A stretch of DNA of 11,754 nucleotides. It comes from Candidatus Altarchaeales archaeon WOR_SM1_86-2. GTDB lineage: Archaea > Altiarchaeota > Altiarchaeia > IMC4 > MCBC01. Positions within the stretch are counted from its first letter, which is position 1. Every line of letters begins with the position of its first letter. Below are positions 1-6,695 of this stretch, piece after piece. The stretch spans positions 1-11,754 of the forward strand of contig MCBC01000033.1 of assembly GCA_001723855.1 (NCBI GenBank). The letters are read 5' to 3'. The translations under genes and the position numbers were made by a program. The notes under the pieces are model-generated. The model did not search any database. It saw nothing but the letters and a program-made list of their open reading frames with translations, and was not told the DNA's origin.

Positions 1-985
1 GATGAAAAACCTCGATCTGCCACCTTGAAAGAAACACAACCAGCATCTTTTTCGCATCCCAGTTCAGATTATTTGAGACTAAATATGTTGGCTTTTCATC
101 AATTATGCCGTCCTCTTTGATCTCTTTTGTGATTAAAAGTTTCACCCTGCCTATCTTTTTAACCCTCACAGTTTTCCTGAAAGTCTTAAATTTTCTTTTC
201 TTCTTTTTGCCGTTGTATGATCTTACTTCCACTTCAGTATCTTTGAACATGTCATCTGACAAAGTACTATAAAATTCCTTGACCTCCACCCACTTATTAC
301 CGTCTCTGATCCTGAAGTCGCTTTTTACCGGAACAGAATAAAATATAGTTTTTCCATCATCACAAAGTCTTTTAATGAAAATGAGATTGGAGAGTACAGA
401 ATACCACCTGTCAGCTGTCCATTCCCGTATTTTCAACTTATATTTTAACAGGTGTTCAATACCCTCTCGCATAAGTTGATTTTTAGTTTTGAATTCCTCA
501 TTGGATTTACAACACTTTTTTGGATTGTAGAACTCAAAATATACCGGGAAACAATGCCCCTTATCGGTTATGAGATAAAAAGTCACAATTTTCTGTCCTT
601 TAACATGGTGCTGTTTTGCATGATCAAATGTGGAACTTACAAATTTTATCTTATCCCCCTCTTTTATGAGGAGTATATCATCCACAATAAGCCGCGTGTA
701 TTCTGCAGTTTTAATCTCCGGGATGTACCGTAAATGTGTTATGTATATATCAAGAAGTTTATCCACCTCCCCACACTTGAAATCAAGGGAATGAGAGTAA
801 TTGGAATTTGAAAATGTGTGGGTTAATCGTGCGTTGCCTATTCCTTCAACAGTCTTATTTTCACTGTAAATCAATCCAAGTGTGTAGGTTTCAAGTTTCT
901 TGTATTGCGGTTCTGAAAGTCGTTCCCTGAACGGCATCATAAAGTTGGTAAAATCAGCAGGCACTCTCGTTAACGGAAGGTTCAT
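1..985 (-). CDS. DDE transposase (IS4/IS701-like superfamily), 3' end beyond window
   Basis: This is a transposase that would cut and join the ends of the element. I translated it by hand from the ATG at 985; 328 codons are open to the left edge. The expected catalytic residues are visible: aspartate in LIVDDILL (D102 or D103), aspartate in the WTADRWYS block (D192), and glutamate in SRWQIEVFH (E325). The D-x-WY and RWxIE-F signatures are those of IS4/IS701/ISH3-type RNase H-fold transposases. A lysine-rich stretch lies at residues 260-277. The exact family is not assigned. The start is firm: an in-frame TGA sits 9 bases upstream, and a GGGGTGAT Shine-Dalgarno-like run lies just before the ATG. 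The start overlaps the stop of the upstream AbrB-like gene (ATGA), so translation is probably coupled. I see no frameshift in the visible part. Confidence 0.85.
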   Translation of the reverse strand, partial: MNLPLTRVPADFTNFMMPFRERLSEPQYKKLETYTLGLIYSENKTVEGIGNARLTHTFSNSNYSHSLDFKCGEVDKLLDIYITHLRYIPEIKTAEYTRLIVDDILLIKEGDKIKFVSSTFDHAKQHHVKGQKIVTFYLITDKGHCFPVYFEFYNPKKCCKSNEEFKTKNQLMREGIEHLLKYKLKIREWTADRWYSVLSNLIFIKRLCDDGKTIFYSVPVKSDFRIRDGNKWVEVKEFYSTLSDDMFKDTEVEVRSYNGKKKKRKFKTFRKTVRVKKIGRVKLLITKEIKEDGIIDEKPTYLVSNNLNWDAKKMLVVFLSRWQIEVFH

Positions 986-1161
986 AATGCATCACCCCCT
1001 TTAGATCGCCTTAAAATTAATCCCTCTCGATGGTGAATCCAGAGAACTTCATCCCCTTTATTGAGTTCAAGAGCCCCAGCAAGGGCTCTTGGTAAGGTTA
1101 TGAGATATTGCCCCGTGTTAGTTACCTGAACTCTCACGATATTTTCTTTGCCTTTGGCCAT
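982..1161 (-). CDS. AbrB/SpoVT-type DNA-binding protein of the IS (59 aa)
   Basis: This short protein is almost entirely one SpoVT-AbrB swapped-hairpin domain. Residues 9-51 run from VRVQVTNTGQ through ITLPRALA to GLILRR, with the usual order of strand, 'Gq-ylItLPr' turn, short helix and 'L-kGDeV' strand. Such domains bind DNA as dimers and serve as transition-state regulators or as antitoxins of the MazE/VapB type. Its TGA shares bases with the ATG of the transposase (ATGA), so the two form a bicistron. The TATA-like element at 1175-1190 lies about 23 bases before the ATG, which suggests a leaderless transcript. By inference, the protein represses its own promoter and thereby transposition. 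I see no toxin partner. It differs in sequence from the VapB at 6032. Confidence 0.8.
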   Translation of the reverse strand: MAKGKENIVRVQVTNTGQYLITLPRALAGALELNKGDEVLWIHHREGLILRRSKGGDAL

Positions 1162-1239
1162 TTTGTTGTGAGGTATTAATTATATAATGGGTTATACAAA
1201 TATTTATATAAATACAAAAACAAGTGGGACAACAAAATG
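1159..1239. repeat. 11-bp inverted repeat flanking the IS promoter
   Basis: CATTTTGTTGT at 1159-1169 is matched exactly by its reverse complement ACAACAAAATG at 1229-1239. The left arm contains the AbrB start codon, and the right arm lies upstream of the TATA-like element. The pair could be an operator for the AbrB protein, with the right arm also lying at the IS end. An 11-bp AT-rich match can also arise by chance. Confidence 0.4.
1175..1190 (-). promoter_or_regulatory. TATA-like promoter element for the AbrB-transposase bicistron
   Basis: On the minus strand this reads CATTATATAATTAATA. Its centre is about 23 bases upstream of the ATG at 1161, close to the spacing expected for an archaeal leaderless transcript. 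This is by-eye recognition only. Confidence 0.45.
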
Positions 1240-1302
1240 ACTTTTAAACACAAACACAATATTTAATCAGAAACAACAGGATTTTGAGGTAAATATGTTC
1301 AG
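1199..1302 (+). promoter_or_regulatory. hisF upstream region: TATA-like elements and ribosome binding site
   Basis: Two TATA-like elements face hisF: AATATTTATATAAATA at 1199-1214, about 90 bases before the start, and AATATTTAAT at 1259-1268, about 36-45 bases before it. A GAGGT at 1286-1290 would serve as the Shine-Dalgarno sequence for the ATG at 1303. The nearer element gives the more usual leader length. The farther one lies within or at the edge of the IS. Confidence 0.4.
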
Positions 1303-2115
1303 ATGTTAACGAAGCGCATAATCCCCTGCCTTGACTGCGATTTATCGGTGCCGGAAGGGAGGGTTGTTAAGGGAGTTAGATTTAAGCGGATAAGATACGC
1401 GGGCGAGCCGCCCGAACTGGCAAAAAAGTACTCTGAACAGGGAGCGGACGAAATCGTGTTTCTGGACATAACGGCATCGCATGAAAGAAGGCAGTCCATG
1501 ATAGATGTGATCAAGAGAACGGCAGAAGAGGTTTTTATACCCCTGACCGTCGGCGGGGGGATAAGAAGCACCGTGGATGTCAGGAAAATTCTAAATGCCG
1601 GGGCGGATAAGATTTCCATAAACACCGCTGCAATAAAAAACCCGGAACTGGTAAAGGAAGCATCAAAAGTCTTTGGAGGGCAGTGTATCGTGATAGCGAT
1701 CGACGCAAAAAGGAACTATAACATCGAGGAAGGAAGAACAATCGTCAGTACGCCGGAAGGGGACTGCTGGTTTGAATGTTCAATGTACGGGGGCAGGAAG
1801 ATGACGGGCGTTGATGTCGTAGAGTGGGCAAAGAAGATCGAGGAACTCGGCGCGGGAGATATTATGCTCACCTCAATGGACAGGGACGGCACGAAAGAGG
1901 GGTTTGATCTGGAGCTGACAAGAACAATATCGGAAGCGGTAAACATTCCCGTGATCGCATCCGGGGGCGTTGGAAACCCGCGGCACATCTACGAGGCATT
2001 CACGATAGGAAAGGCAGATGCCGCACTCGCGGCATCGATTTTCCACTTCAATGAGTATCCGATACCGGAAGTAAAGATGTATTTAAGGGATAAGGGAGTT
2101 GAAGTTAGATTATAA
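1303..2115 (+). CDS. hisF: Imidazole glycerol phosphate synthase, cyclase subunit HisF
   Basis: HisF uses ammonia from HisH to convert PRFAR into imidazole glycerol phosphate and AICAR in histidine biosynthesis; it acts in the cytosol as a HisFH heterodimer. The 270-aa protein is a full-length (beta/alpha)8 barrel. [11 protein letters not shown] supplies the first catalytic aspartate (D11) and the IAIDAKR strand the second (D134). Phosphate-binding turns are visible at LTVGGGIRS (81-89) and IASGGVGN near the C-terminus. The start is supported by the usual [11 protein letters not shown] beginning and an upstream GAGGT; an ATG at 1295 opens only a four-codon frame. The gene stands alone, with no hisH or other his gene in the window. 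Its last 6 bases overlap the 3' end of porB on the other strand. Confidence 0.97.
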   Translation: MLTKRIIPCLDCDLSVPEGRVVKGVRFKRIRYAGEPPELAKKYSEQGADEIVFLDITASHERRQSMIDVIKRTAEEVFIPLTVGGGIRSTVDVRKILNAGADKISINTAAIKNPELVKEASKVFGGQCIVIAIDAKRNYNIEEGRTIVSTPEGDCWFECSMYGGRKMTGVDVVEWAKKIEELGAGDIMLTSMDRDGTKEGFDLELTRTISEAVNIPVIASGGVGNPRHIYEAFTIGKADAALAASIFHFNEYPIPEVKMYLRDKGVEVRL

Positions 2116-3969
2116 CCCCTCTTTTCGCTCAAGTTTTTCCCACCGCTCATCTGTCATCTTTTGCAGTAACTTTATATCCTCTTCGGTTAAATGCCTGAAT
2201 CTTTTCTGCGCCCTCAGGTATTCTCCAACCGGGTAGCCCCACCCGGTTGTACAGGGCTGGTGTATATGCAGATACTTGGGCCCTTTTATCTTCAGCGCTT
2301 TCTTCACCTTTCGTTTAAGATCCGCGGGGTATCCGATGGAAGCGGATGCGGTGTAAGGAACACCGTGTGCTGCCGCTATCCTTACCATATCTTTCTTCCT
2401 CCTTATGTTTCCTTTACTGATTTTCCCGGGGGGGGAGGTTGTTGTTGCGGCATAAAGTGGGGTGGCACCAGATCTCTGCACCCCTGTGTTATGGACGACA
2501 TACCCGTTGGCTATAAAATTGTGCGCTCCATCCACCTGCAGATCTAACGTGGATTCGACACCCAGATCGTTCACTTCCCTTACCTTTTCCACCCCAAAGT
2601 ATTCATTATTGACCAGAAAATTCTGGTATTTATATTGGGAAGGGTATTTTTTCACATCCCAATCCCTTAACCTGCTAAAGCATATATAACCGTATTCGGA
2701 GTTCTTCAACAGTTCTCTTTCAACCACCACCGTTCCTGCTTTCTTTCCCTGTTTGTGTATCTTACCAACCCTGTAACCCATTGTCTGTAAAAGTAATCTT
2801 AATCTCTCCAAGAGCGAAAAACTTGCAGAGACATATCTCTTACTCTCGCTGTTTTTTACCTCATACCCGTCTGACAGCAACAAACCCCTGACGAACGCTT
2901 CTTTTTCCTCAAGAGGCAGAGTGAACACCCAGTCAGGAATCGTCTTATTTTTCGCCCCGGACCCAAAGCCCAGGGAATCAATAAAAGCAGCTAAATTAAC
3001 CGAATATACATGGACTTCATTTTCGTCTTCAATGAATCCGTTTCCAAAGATTTCCCCGTGTAGTTTTAGTAATGTCATTCTTTCTTCAGGATCCGGCAAT
3101 GCAAAACCCACCTCCCCCCTGTTTTTTCTAACCCACCCGTCACCAAGATATATTCCCAGATATTCCATAATCCCAGGATTGCTGTTCTCCGGTATGTTTA
3201 TTTCATTCAGTTTATTTACTTTATAGTCATCTTTACTTTTGAACTCTATTTCCGGAAAATCGAATATTTTTCCTTCACCCAAACTTTTCAATACAACCAG
3301 TTCATCTCCCGCTCTTAACTCTTCAACGGTTTTCCAGACCAATGTGCTTTCCTTCCCCCTGCCGTTGTGTTTCACCACAAGGAATGGGTGATTCCCCGTT
3401 GCTTTTAATGAATGATGCAGCGTTTCCACGCCAAAAACTCTTCTTTCTCCATTATCATAAACGCCCAGACATTCCCTCAATGCCAATTTATGCGTATCGG
3501 GGTCAAACGCGTACAACCTGTCCCCTTTCTTGATTCCTGTAATACCGCGCAGACCATTCTCGGTCATAATTAATGAATCTTTTGTCAGGCAATTCATATA
3601 AGCTTCGTTGTCATAACAAACATAAATTATATTATGACCTCTCTCCAGCATCCCGGAAAGTGCCTGGAAGCCGATATCCACCGTGCCGCCGTCTCCGCCA
3701 ATGGCGATAACATTAGTATGCTCGTTTCCCCGGGCTTTAAGTGCCGATTCAACGCCGCTCGCGATTGCGGCAGCATTTTCAAAGGCGCCGTGAATCCACG
3801 GAACCCTCCATGAAGTTTCAGGATACGGGGTCGTGGTAACCTCAAGGCAGCCTGTGGGGCTGACCACGATCGTATCCTTTCCGGCCTCCCTGAGAATTAT
3901 TCTCACCGCAATGGTCGCTCCGCATCCCGCGCATGTCCTGTGCCCGGGGGCTAATAGATCATCATTCAT
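2110..3969 (-). CDS. porB: Pyruvate:ferredoxin oxidoreductase (pyruvate synthase) beta subunit PorB, intein-containing precursor
   Basis: PorB carries the thiamine diphosphate and one [4Fe-4S] cluster of the enzyme that interconverts pyruvate with acetyl-CoA, CO2 and reduced ferredoxin. The 619-aa precursor consists of N-extein 1-126, intein 127-494 and C-extein 495-619. Excision leaves a 251-aa protein with no extein gap. Cluster ligands appear as CAGC (C13, C16), C41 in PTGCLE, and C573 in HQPCTTGW. The TPP motif begins at GGDGG (91-95) and ends in DNEAYMN joined to TGVQRSG. The PorB family is clear; a related 2-oxoacid enzyme is possible, but the motifs fit pyruvate best. No porA, porG or porD is in the window, although these subunits are normally encoded together. 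The ATG at 3969 is 41 bp from the divergent NTPase gene. Confidence 0.93.
   Translation of the reverse strand: MNDDLLAPGHRTCAGCGATIAVRIILREAGKDTIVVSPTGCLEVTTTPYPETSWRVPWIHGAFENAAAIASGVESALKARGNEHTNVIAIGGDGGTVDIGFQALSGMLERGHNIIYVCYDNEAYMNCLTKDSLIMTENGLRGITGIKKGDRLYAFDPDTHKLALRECLGVYDNGERRVFGVETLHHSLKATGNHPFLVVKHNGRGKESTLVWKTVEELRAGDELVVLKSLGEGKIFDFPEIEFKSKDDYKVNKLNEINIPENSNPGIMEYLGIYLGDGWVRKNRGEVGFALPDPEERMTLLKLHGEIFGNGFIEDENEVHVYSVNLAAFIDSLGFGSGAKNKTIPDWVFTLPLEEKEAFVRGLLLSDGYEVKNSESKRYVSASFSLLERLRLLLQTMGYRVGKIHKQGKKAGTVVVERELLKNSEYGYICFSRLRDWDVKKYPSQYKYQNFLVNNEYFGVEKVREVNDLGVESTLDLQVDGAHNFIANGYVVHNTGVQRSGATPLYAATTTSPPGKISKGNIRRKKDMVRIAAAHGVPYTASASIGYPADLKRKVKKALKIKGPKYLHIHQPCTTGWGYPVGEYLRAQKRFRHLTEEDIKLLQKMTDERWEKLERKEGL
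2488..3591 (-). other. Intein with LAGLIDADG homing endonuclease inside PorB (368 aa)
   Basis: Numbering the intein from its first residue, block A starts at Cys1 (CLTKDSLIM). Block B is TGNHPF, with T65 and H68. The two endonuclease blocks are [11 protein letters not shown] (about 144-154) and [12 protein letters not shown] (about 233-244), each with the catalytic-type aspartate. Block F is [15 protein letters not shown] (about 349-363), and block G ends GYVVHN with H367 and N368. The next residue is Thr, as expected of a +1 nucleophile. This is therefore a class 1 intein with every splicing residue present and an apparently intact endonuclease. It interrupts the TPP-site sequence YMN/TG, so PorB cannot work unless splicing occurs. 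Sampled intein lines have about 28-35% GC, against about 58% in an N-extein line. Confidence 0.95.
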
Positions 3970-4010
3970 CTTTGATTATTATAAAATAAATAAATAAAAA
4001 CATATATGAT
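3970..4010. promoter_or_regulatory. Shared divergent promoter between porB and the NTPase gene
   Basis: These 41 bases are almost all A and T and separate two divergent start codons. On the plus strand TATTATAAAATA (3977-3988) is centred about 29 bases before the NTPase ATG, the spacing expected for a leaderless archaeal transcript. On the minus strand the TTTATTTATTTAT tract around 3985-3997 is similarly placed for porB. The two promoters must overlap physically. Confidence 0.5.
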
Positions 4011-4514
4011 ATGAAATCAAAAAAGATACTGATAACGGGGCGCCCGGGAATCGGAAAAACAACAGTAATCAAGAAGACAGTTCACAGGTTAAGGGAGATG
4101 GGCATAACGTCGGATGGCTTCTACACCGAGGAGATCAGGGAAAACGGAGCCAGGGTTGGTTTTAGAATAATCGGGCTGAGCGGGTTTGAGGGCGTTTTGG
4201 CGCATGTAAATTTTGATACCAACTTGAGGGTTGGGAGATATTTCGTTGATACGGGTGATCTGGATAAATGCATTGACGGGATTAAAAAAAGCGAAAGTGA
4301 GACCGTTATCATCGATGAGATCGGAAAAATGGAGATGTTCTCAGAAAAGTTTAGGGAATTTGTTGATGAGTTGCTGGAAAGCGATAAAGTGGTGATCGGG
4401 ACGGTAGGTGAAAGGTTAGTTGGTCGTTTCAAGGATAGAGCAGAGGTGATAAGAATCGGCATTGAAAACAGAGATAAAGCGGCTGATCTCATTTTGGATT
4501 TACTTAGTGAATAA
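4011..4514 (+). CDS. THEP1-family nucleoside-triphosphatase
   Basis: This 167-aa P-loop protein begins KKILITGRPGIGKTT, with a Walker A motif at residues 10-18. A Walker B segment, VIIDEIGKMEMFS, lies in the middle (about residues 99-111). The TDGFYTEEI-like stretch (SDGFYTEEIRENG) after helix 1 and the IGKMEMFS motif are typical of the THEP1 group (Aquifex aeolicus THEP1, Methanocaldococcus MJ1559-like). Members hydrolyse NTPs in vitro, with an unclear cellular role and structural similarity to nucleotide kinases. Length is normal for the family. The start is about 29 bases downstream of a TATA-like box, so the message is probably leaderless. Its last 11 bases overlap the end of the convergent DUF371 gene. 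Function beyond NTP hydrolysis is not inferable from context. Confidence 0.9.
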   Translation: MKSKKILITGRPGIGKTTVIKKTVHRLREMGITSDGFYTEEIRENGARVGFRIIGLSGFEGVLAHVNFDTNLRVGRYFVDTGDLDKCIDGIKKSESETVIIDEIGKMEMFSEKFREFVDELLESDKVVIGTVGERLVGRFKDRAEVIRIGIENRDKAADLILDLLSE

Positions 4515-4923
4515 TCCTCAACTCAACAACAATCCCGCATTTGTCGTCCTTCAATTTCTCAACGATCTCCCTGCTTAAATCAACCGCCGCCTTATCCGCC
4601 CCGACCGCTAACGTCCTGCCGCAGACAAAATCGCTTTTTCTTACAACCATGTCCGTCGGGTGGGTAAAGGTCAGGTCCCGGTGACCGTGTGCGTTTATTT
4701 TCTCCTCAAGGTCCCCGGCTCTGAGAATAATCTCCAGTTTTGTATCTTTGCTCTGCATAATCTCCTTGAATTCATCTGGCAGATCTATCAAAGATTTATC
4801 TGTTTTAACACCCACTATGCAGTCCCCCCTGGGAGTTAGATGCTCTTCTTTGGTTACCTCGAGAGTTGTTCCGTGGGTCGCCCTGACATTATGGTGCCCA
4901 AAAGCATTTATTATCTCAATCAT
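4504..4923 (-). CDS. DUF371 family protein (archaeal, function unknown)
   Basis: This 139-aa protein matches my knowledge of DUF371, a family found largely in archaea without an assigned activity. It has two histidine-rich segments of similar pattern: NAFGHHNVRATHGTTLEVTKE near the N-terminus (about 6-26) and INAHGHRDLTFTHPTDMVVR in the second half (about 76-95). Each is followed by a beta-rich run containing a cysteine (GDCIVGV and FVCGRTLAVG). The paired G-H-x-x-(V/L)-x-x-T-H pattern suggests an internal repeat. No signal peptide or membrane segment is seen. The gene is monocistronic, converges on the NTPase gene with an 11-bp overlap, and is divergent from dys. The conserved histidines could bind metal, but that is inference. 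Confidence 0.85.
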   Translation of the reverse strand: MIEIINAFGHHNVRATHGTTLEVTKEEHLTPRGDCIVGVKTDKSLIDLPDEFKEIMQSKDTKLEIILRAGDLEEKINAHGHRDLTFTHPTDMVVRKSDFVCGRTLAVGADKAAVDLSREIVEKLKDDKCGIVVELRIIH

Positions 4924-4943
4924 GCTATTTATTATTTAAAGCC

Positions 4944-4966
4944 TTTTTCTTTTTAGAAAAGAAAAA
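4944..4966. repeat. 10-bp AT-rich inverted repeat upstream of DUF371 and dys
   Basis: TTTTTCTTTT (4944-4953) and AAAAGAAAAA (4957-4966) are perfect inverted copies separated by three bases. They lie about 20 bases before the DUF371 start, in the 96-bp divergent gap shared with dys. The repeat could be an operator for either gene. The simple purine/pyrimidine composition makes chance plausible. Confidence 0.3.
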
Positions 4967-5019
4967 CGCTCGCGAAAAAAACTGTAATAGTTACAATGTA
5001 ATTTAGTATAGTAAAAACA

Positions 5020-5967
5020 ATGAAACTAAAACCCTTGGGGGACATAAAAATTAAGAGAGGTATAACGGCAAATGAACTGGTTAAAGAACTGCATCTAAGC
5101 GGGGGATTCACGGCAAAGAAGTTGGGGCAGGGAGTTAACATTCTCGAGTCAATGTTTAAGGACAAGGAATGCATAAAATTTCTTTCGTTTCCGGGGTGTA
5201 TTGTCGCTACGGGCACGAGAGGGGTTATATGCGATATGGTAAAAAACAATATGGTTGATGTGATCATCACAACCTGCGGCACCCTTGATCATGACCTGGC
5301 AAGGGTATGGAAAAACTATTATCACGGGAGTTTCACGACGGATGACCGCGAACTGCACAGGGTGGGAATAAATCGTCTGGGCAACGTATTCATACCAAAT
5401 GAAAGTTACGGTATCGTTTTAGAGCAAAAAATGCAGCCGATACTTGAGGAATTGTGGATCAACGGGAAGAGGGAACTTACAACAAAAGAAATGGTGTGGG
5501 AATTCGGAAGATGGCTGGATGAAAATAAAGTTAAAGGTCGGGAGGATTCCATCATCTACCAGGCATACAAAAATGAAATTCCAATCTATGTCCCCGGGAT
5601 AACCGACGGGGCATTTGGCTCCCAGATCTGGATGTTTTCCCAGGATCATGACTTTAAGATTGATGTGCTTGGGGATGAAAAAGAACTTGCAAGTTTGGTT
5701 TTTGATGCCAAAAAAACAGGAGCGCTGATGATCGGGGGCGGGATAAGCAAACATCATGTTATATGGTGGAACCAGTTCAGGGACGGATTGGATTACGCTG
5801 TTTACATTACCACGGCGGTTGAGTATGACGGCTCGCTTTCCGGGGCAAGGGTGAGGGAAGGGATTTCATGGGGCAAGGTTTCCGAAAAAGCGAAATATGT
5901 TACGATTGAGGGAGATGCTACCATTCTCCTGCCCTTGATGCTCGGGGCTCTTGTTGAGAGGTTGTGA
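5020..5967 (+). CDS. dys: Deoxyhypusine synthase
   Basis: This enzyme transfers the 4-aminobutyl group of spermidine, via NAD, to a lysine of archaeal translation factor aIF5A, the first step of hypusine formation. The 315-aa protein has the family's hallmarks: FPGCIVATGTRGVI (about 57-70), ITTCGTLDHDLARVW (83-97), the FIPNESYG segment (124-131), the PGITDGAFGSQIW region (192-204), and TTAVEYDGSLSGARVREGISWGKVS (about 264-288). The lysine in SWGK (K286) matches the one that forms the enzyme-substrate imine. EGDATILLPL closes the domain. Length fits archaeal members. It is a single gene; the aIF5A gene is not in the window. The promoter is not clear, and a T-rich tract immediately downstream may terminate it. 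Confidence 0.96.
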   Translation: MKLKPLGDIKIKRGITANELVKELHLSGGFTAKKLGQGVNILESMFKDKECIKFLSFPGCIVATGTRGVICDMVKNNMVDVIITTCGTLDHDLARVWKNYYHGSFTTDDRELHRVGINRLGNVFIPNESYGIVLEQKMQPILEELWINGKRELTTKEMVWEFGRWLDENKVKGREDSIIYQAYKNEIPIYVPGITDGAFGSQIWMFSQDHDFKIDVLGDEKELASLVFDAKKTGALMIGGGISKHHVIWWNQFRDGLDYAVYITTAVEYDGSLSGARVREGISWGKVSEKAKYVTIEGDATILLPLMLGALVERL

Positions 5968-5983
5968 TCTTTTTTCTTTTTAT
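5968..5983 (+). terminator. Possible poly-T terminator after dys
   Basis: The tract TCTTTTTTCTTTTTAT begins directly after the dys stop codon. Archaeal transcription commonly ends at oligo-T runs on the non-template strand, and this run separates dys from the following toxin-antitoxin promoter. No GC-rich hairpin precedes it. Confidence 0.4.
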
Positions 5984-6031
5984 ATTCGTAAAACCAATAA
6001 GTATAATAAAGTAATACTAAAAAGTAAGAAA

Positions 6032-6283
6032 ATGCTTAAATTAAAGAGTAGAATAGGGCCAAAGGGGCAGGTTGTGATACCAAAACCGATAAGGGACAGT
6101 TTCGGCTTTGAACCGGGAAGTGAGGTATATTTCCATATCGAGAAAGAAAATGTGGTTATTGAAAAGAAATCCGGGGAGGAAATTTTAGAAGAACTTCTAA
6201 ATCGCTGCCCCAGGAAAAAATTACCAGATAATATTGACTGGGATGAATTATATGGTTCACAATTTGGAATAAAAAAGAAATAA
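6032..6283 (+). CDS. VapB-type antitoxin, AbrB/SpoVT fold
   Basis: This 83-aa antitoxin candidate would bind the adjacent PIN toxin through its C-terminal tail and its own promoter through its N-terminal domain. Residues 3-46 form an AbrB/SpoVT domain (LKSRIGPKGQVVIPKPIRDSFG, then FEPGSEVYFHIEKENVVIEKK). The tail, about residues 49-83, carries a short helix (EEILEELL) and the acidic patch DNIDWDELYG that commonly docks into the toxin. I chose the ATG at 6032 over a longer open frame starting at 5951: the domain starts right after it, the extra 27 residues overlap dys and look unstructured, and AT-rich promoter-like sequence (AAGTATAATAAAG) lies about 25-35 bases upstream. The stop is 2 bases before vapC. 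The pair is probably autoregulated. Confidence 0.88.
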   Translation: MLKLKSRIGPKGQVVIPKPIRDSFGFEPGSEVYFHIEKENVVIEKKSGEEILEELLNRCPRKKLPDNIDWDELYGSQFGIKKK

Positions 6284-6285
6284 GA

Positions 6286-6690
6286 ATGAGATACATCGAT
6301 TCAAATGTGTTCATATATGCATATCTGGATACAGGAGAGAAAAGGGAACGGTCAGAACAGATATTAAAAGAAATAGTTCAGGGCACTTCTGCGATCACCT
6401 CCGCACTCACAATTAATGAGATCGTGTGGGTTATATGGAAAGAAACCGGCGACCGGGAAATTGCAATAGAACAGGCGCTTCAAACACTTGAACTGCCAAA
6501 TCTCCTGGTGCTTGATGTAACCGCAAGAGACATGTACTCTGCATTAAATTACATGAAAAAATACCAGAGATTAAAGCCAAGAGATGCGATTCATCTCTCT
6601 GTTTCCATGCGTGCAGGAGTGTTCCGGATAGTTTCCGATGATTCCGATTTTGACGATGTGGGTGAAATCGAAAGAGAACCTCTAGGTTAA
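6286..6690 (+). CDS. vapC: VapC-type toxin, PIN-domain ribonuclease
   Basis: VapC toxins are Mg-dependent ribonucleases that block translation, in characterised cases by cutting tRNA or rRNA. The 134-aa protein is a complete PIN domain. The acidic residues are in place: D5 in YIDSNVFIY, E45 in TINEIVW, D100 in KPRDAIH, and the cluster SDDSDFDD near D118-D124. Length is normal for the family. It follows vapB by 2 bases, so the two are co-transcribed and probably translationally coupled. No internal break is seen, and the catalytic set looks intact. The RNA target cannot be read from sequence. The convergent aconitase X gene ends 5 bases beyond its stop. Confidence 0.92.
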   Translation: MRYIDSNVFIYAYLDTGEKRERSEQILKEIVQGTSAITSALTINEIVWVIWKETGDREIAIEQALQTLELPNLLVLDVTARDMYSALNYMKKYQRLKPRDAIHLSVSMRAGVFRIVSDDSDFDDVGEIEREPLG

Positions 6691-6695
6691 TTTTT

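Larger units (their letters stand above)
1..1240 (-). mobile_element. Insertion sequence, partial (AbrB-like gene plus DDE transposase)
   Basis: The left 1.2 kb reads as one end of an insertion sequence on the minus strand: a promoter at about 1175-1190, a small AbrB-like gene, then a DDE transposase that continues past position 1. The outer limit is uncertain. I place it near 1240 because an 11-bp sequence at 1229-1239 is the inverted match of 1159-1169, and hisF begins soon after. The second terminus lies outside the window, so terminal inverted repeats and a target duplication cannot be checked. The sampled transposase line at 541-600 has about 38% GC, against about 53% for a line of hisF, which fits acquired DNA. 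Confidence 0.6.

Noticed and set aside
452..733. 93-aa open frame on the plus strand
   Set aside because: It lies wholly inside the minus-strand transposase, whose frame carries DDE motifs. It has no recognisable domain.
2191..2547. 118-aa plus-strand frame opposite porB
   Set aside because: Shadow of the PorB C-extein and intein end, which carry clear conserved motifs in the minus-strand frame.
2488..3591. Reading the porB insertion as a fusion domain or a group I/II intron
   Set aside because: The reading frame is continuous and has all intein splicing blocks, so it is removed as protein, not as RNA.
4121..4492. 123-aa open frame antisense to the THEP1 gene
   Set aside because: Ser/Leu/Pro-rich shadow of the NTPase gene; no motif, promoter or ribosome binding site supports it.
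5951..6031. Longer start for the VapB antitoxin, adding 27 residues
   Set aside because: The extension overlaps the dys 3' end and covers its own likely promoter, and the AbrB domain begins immediately after the ATG at 6032.
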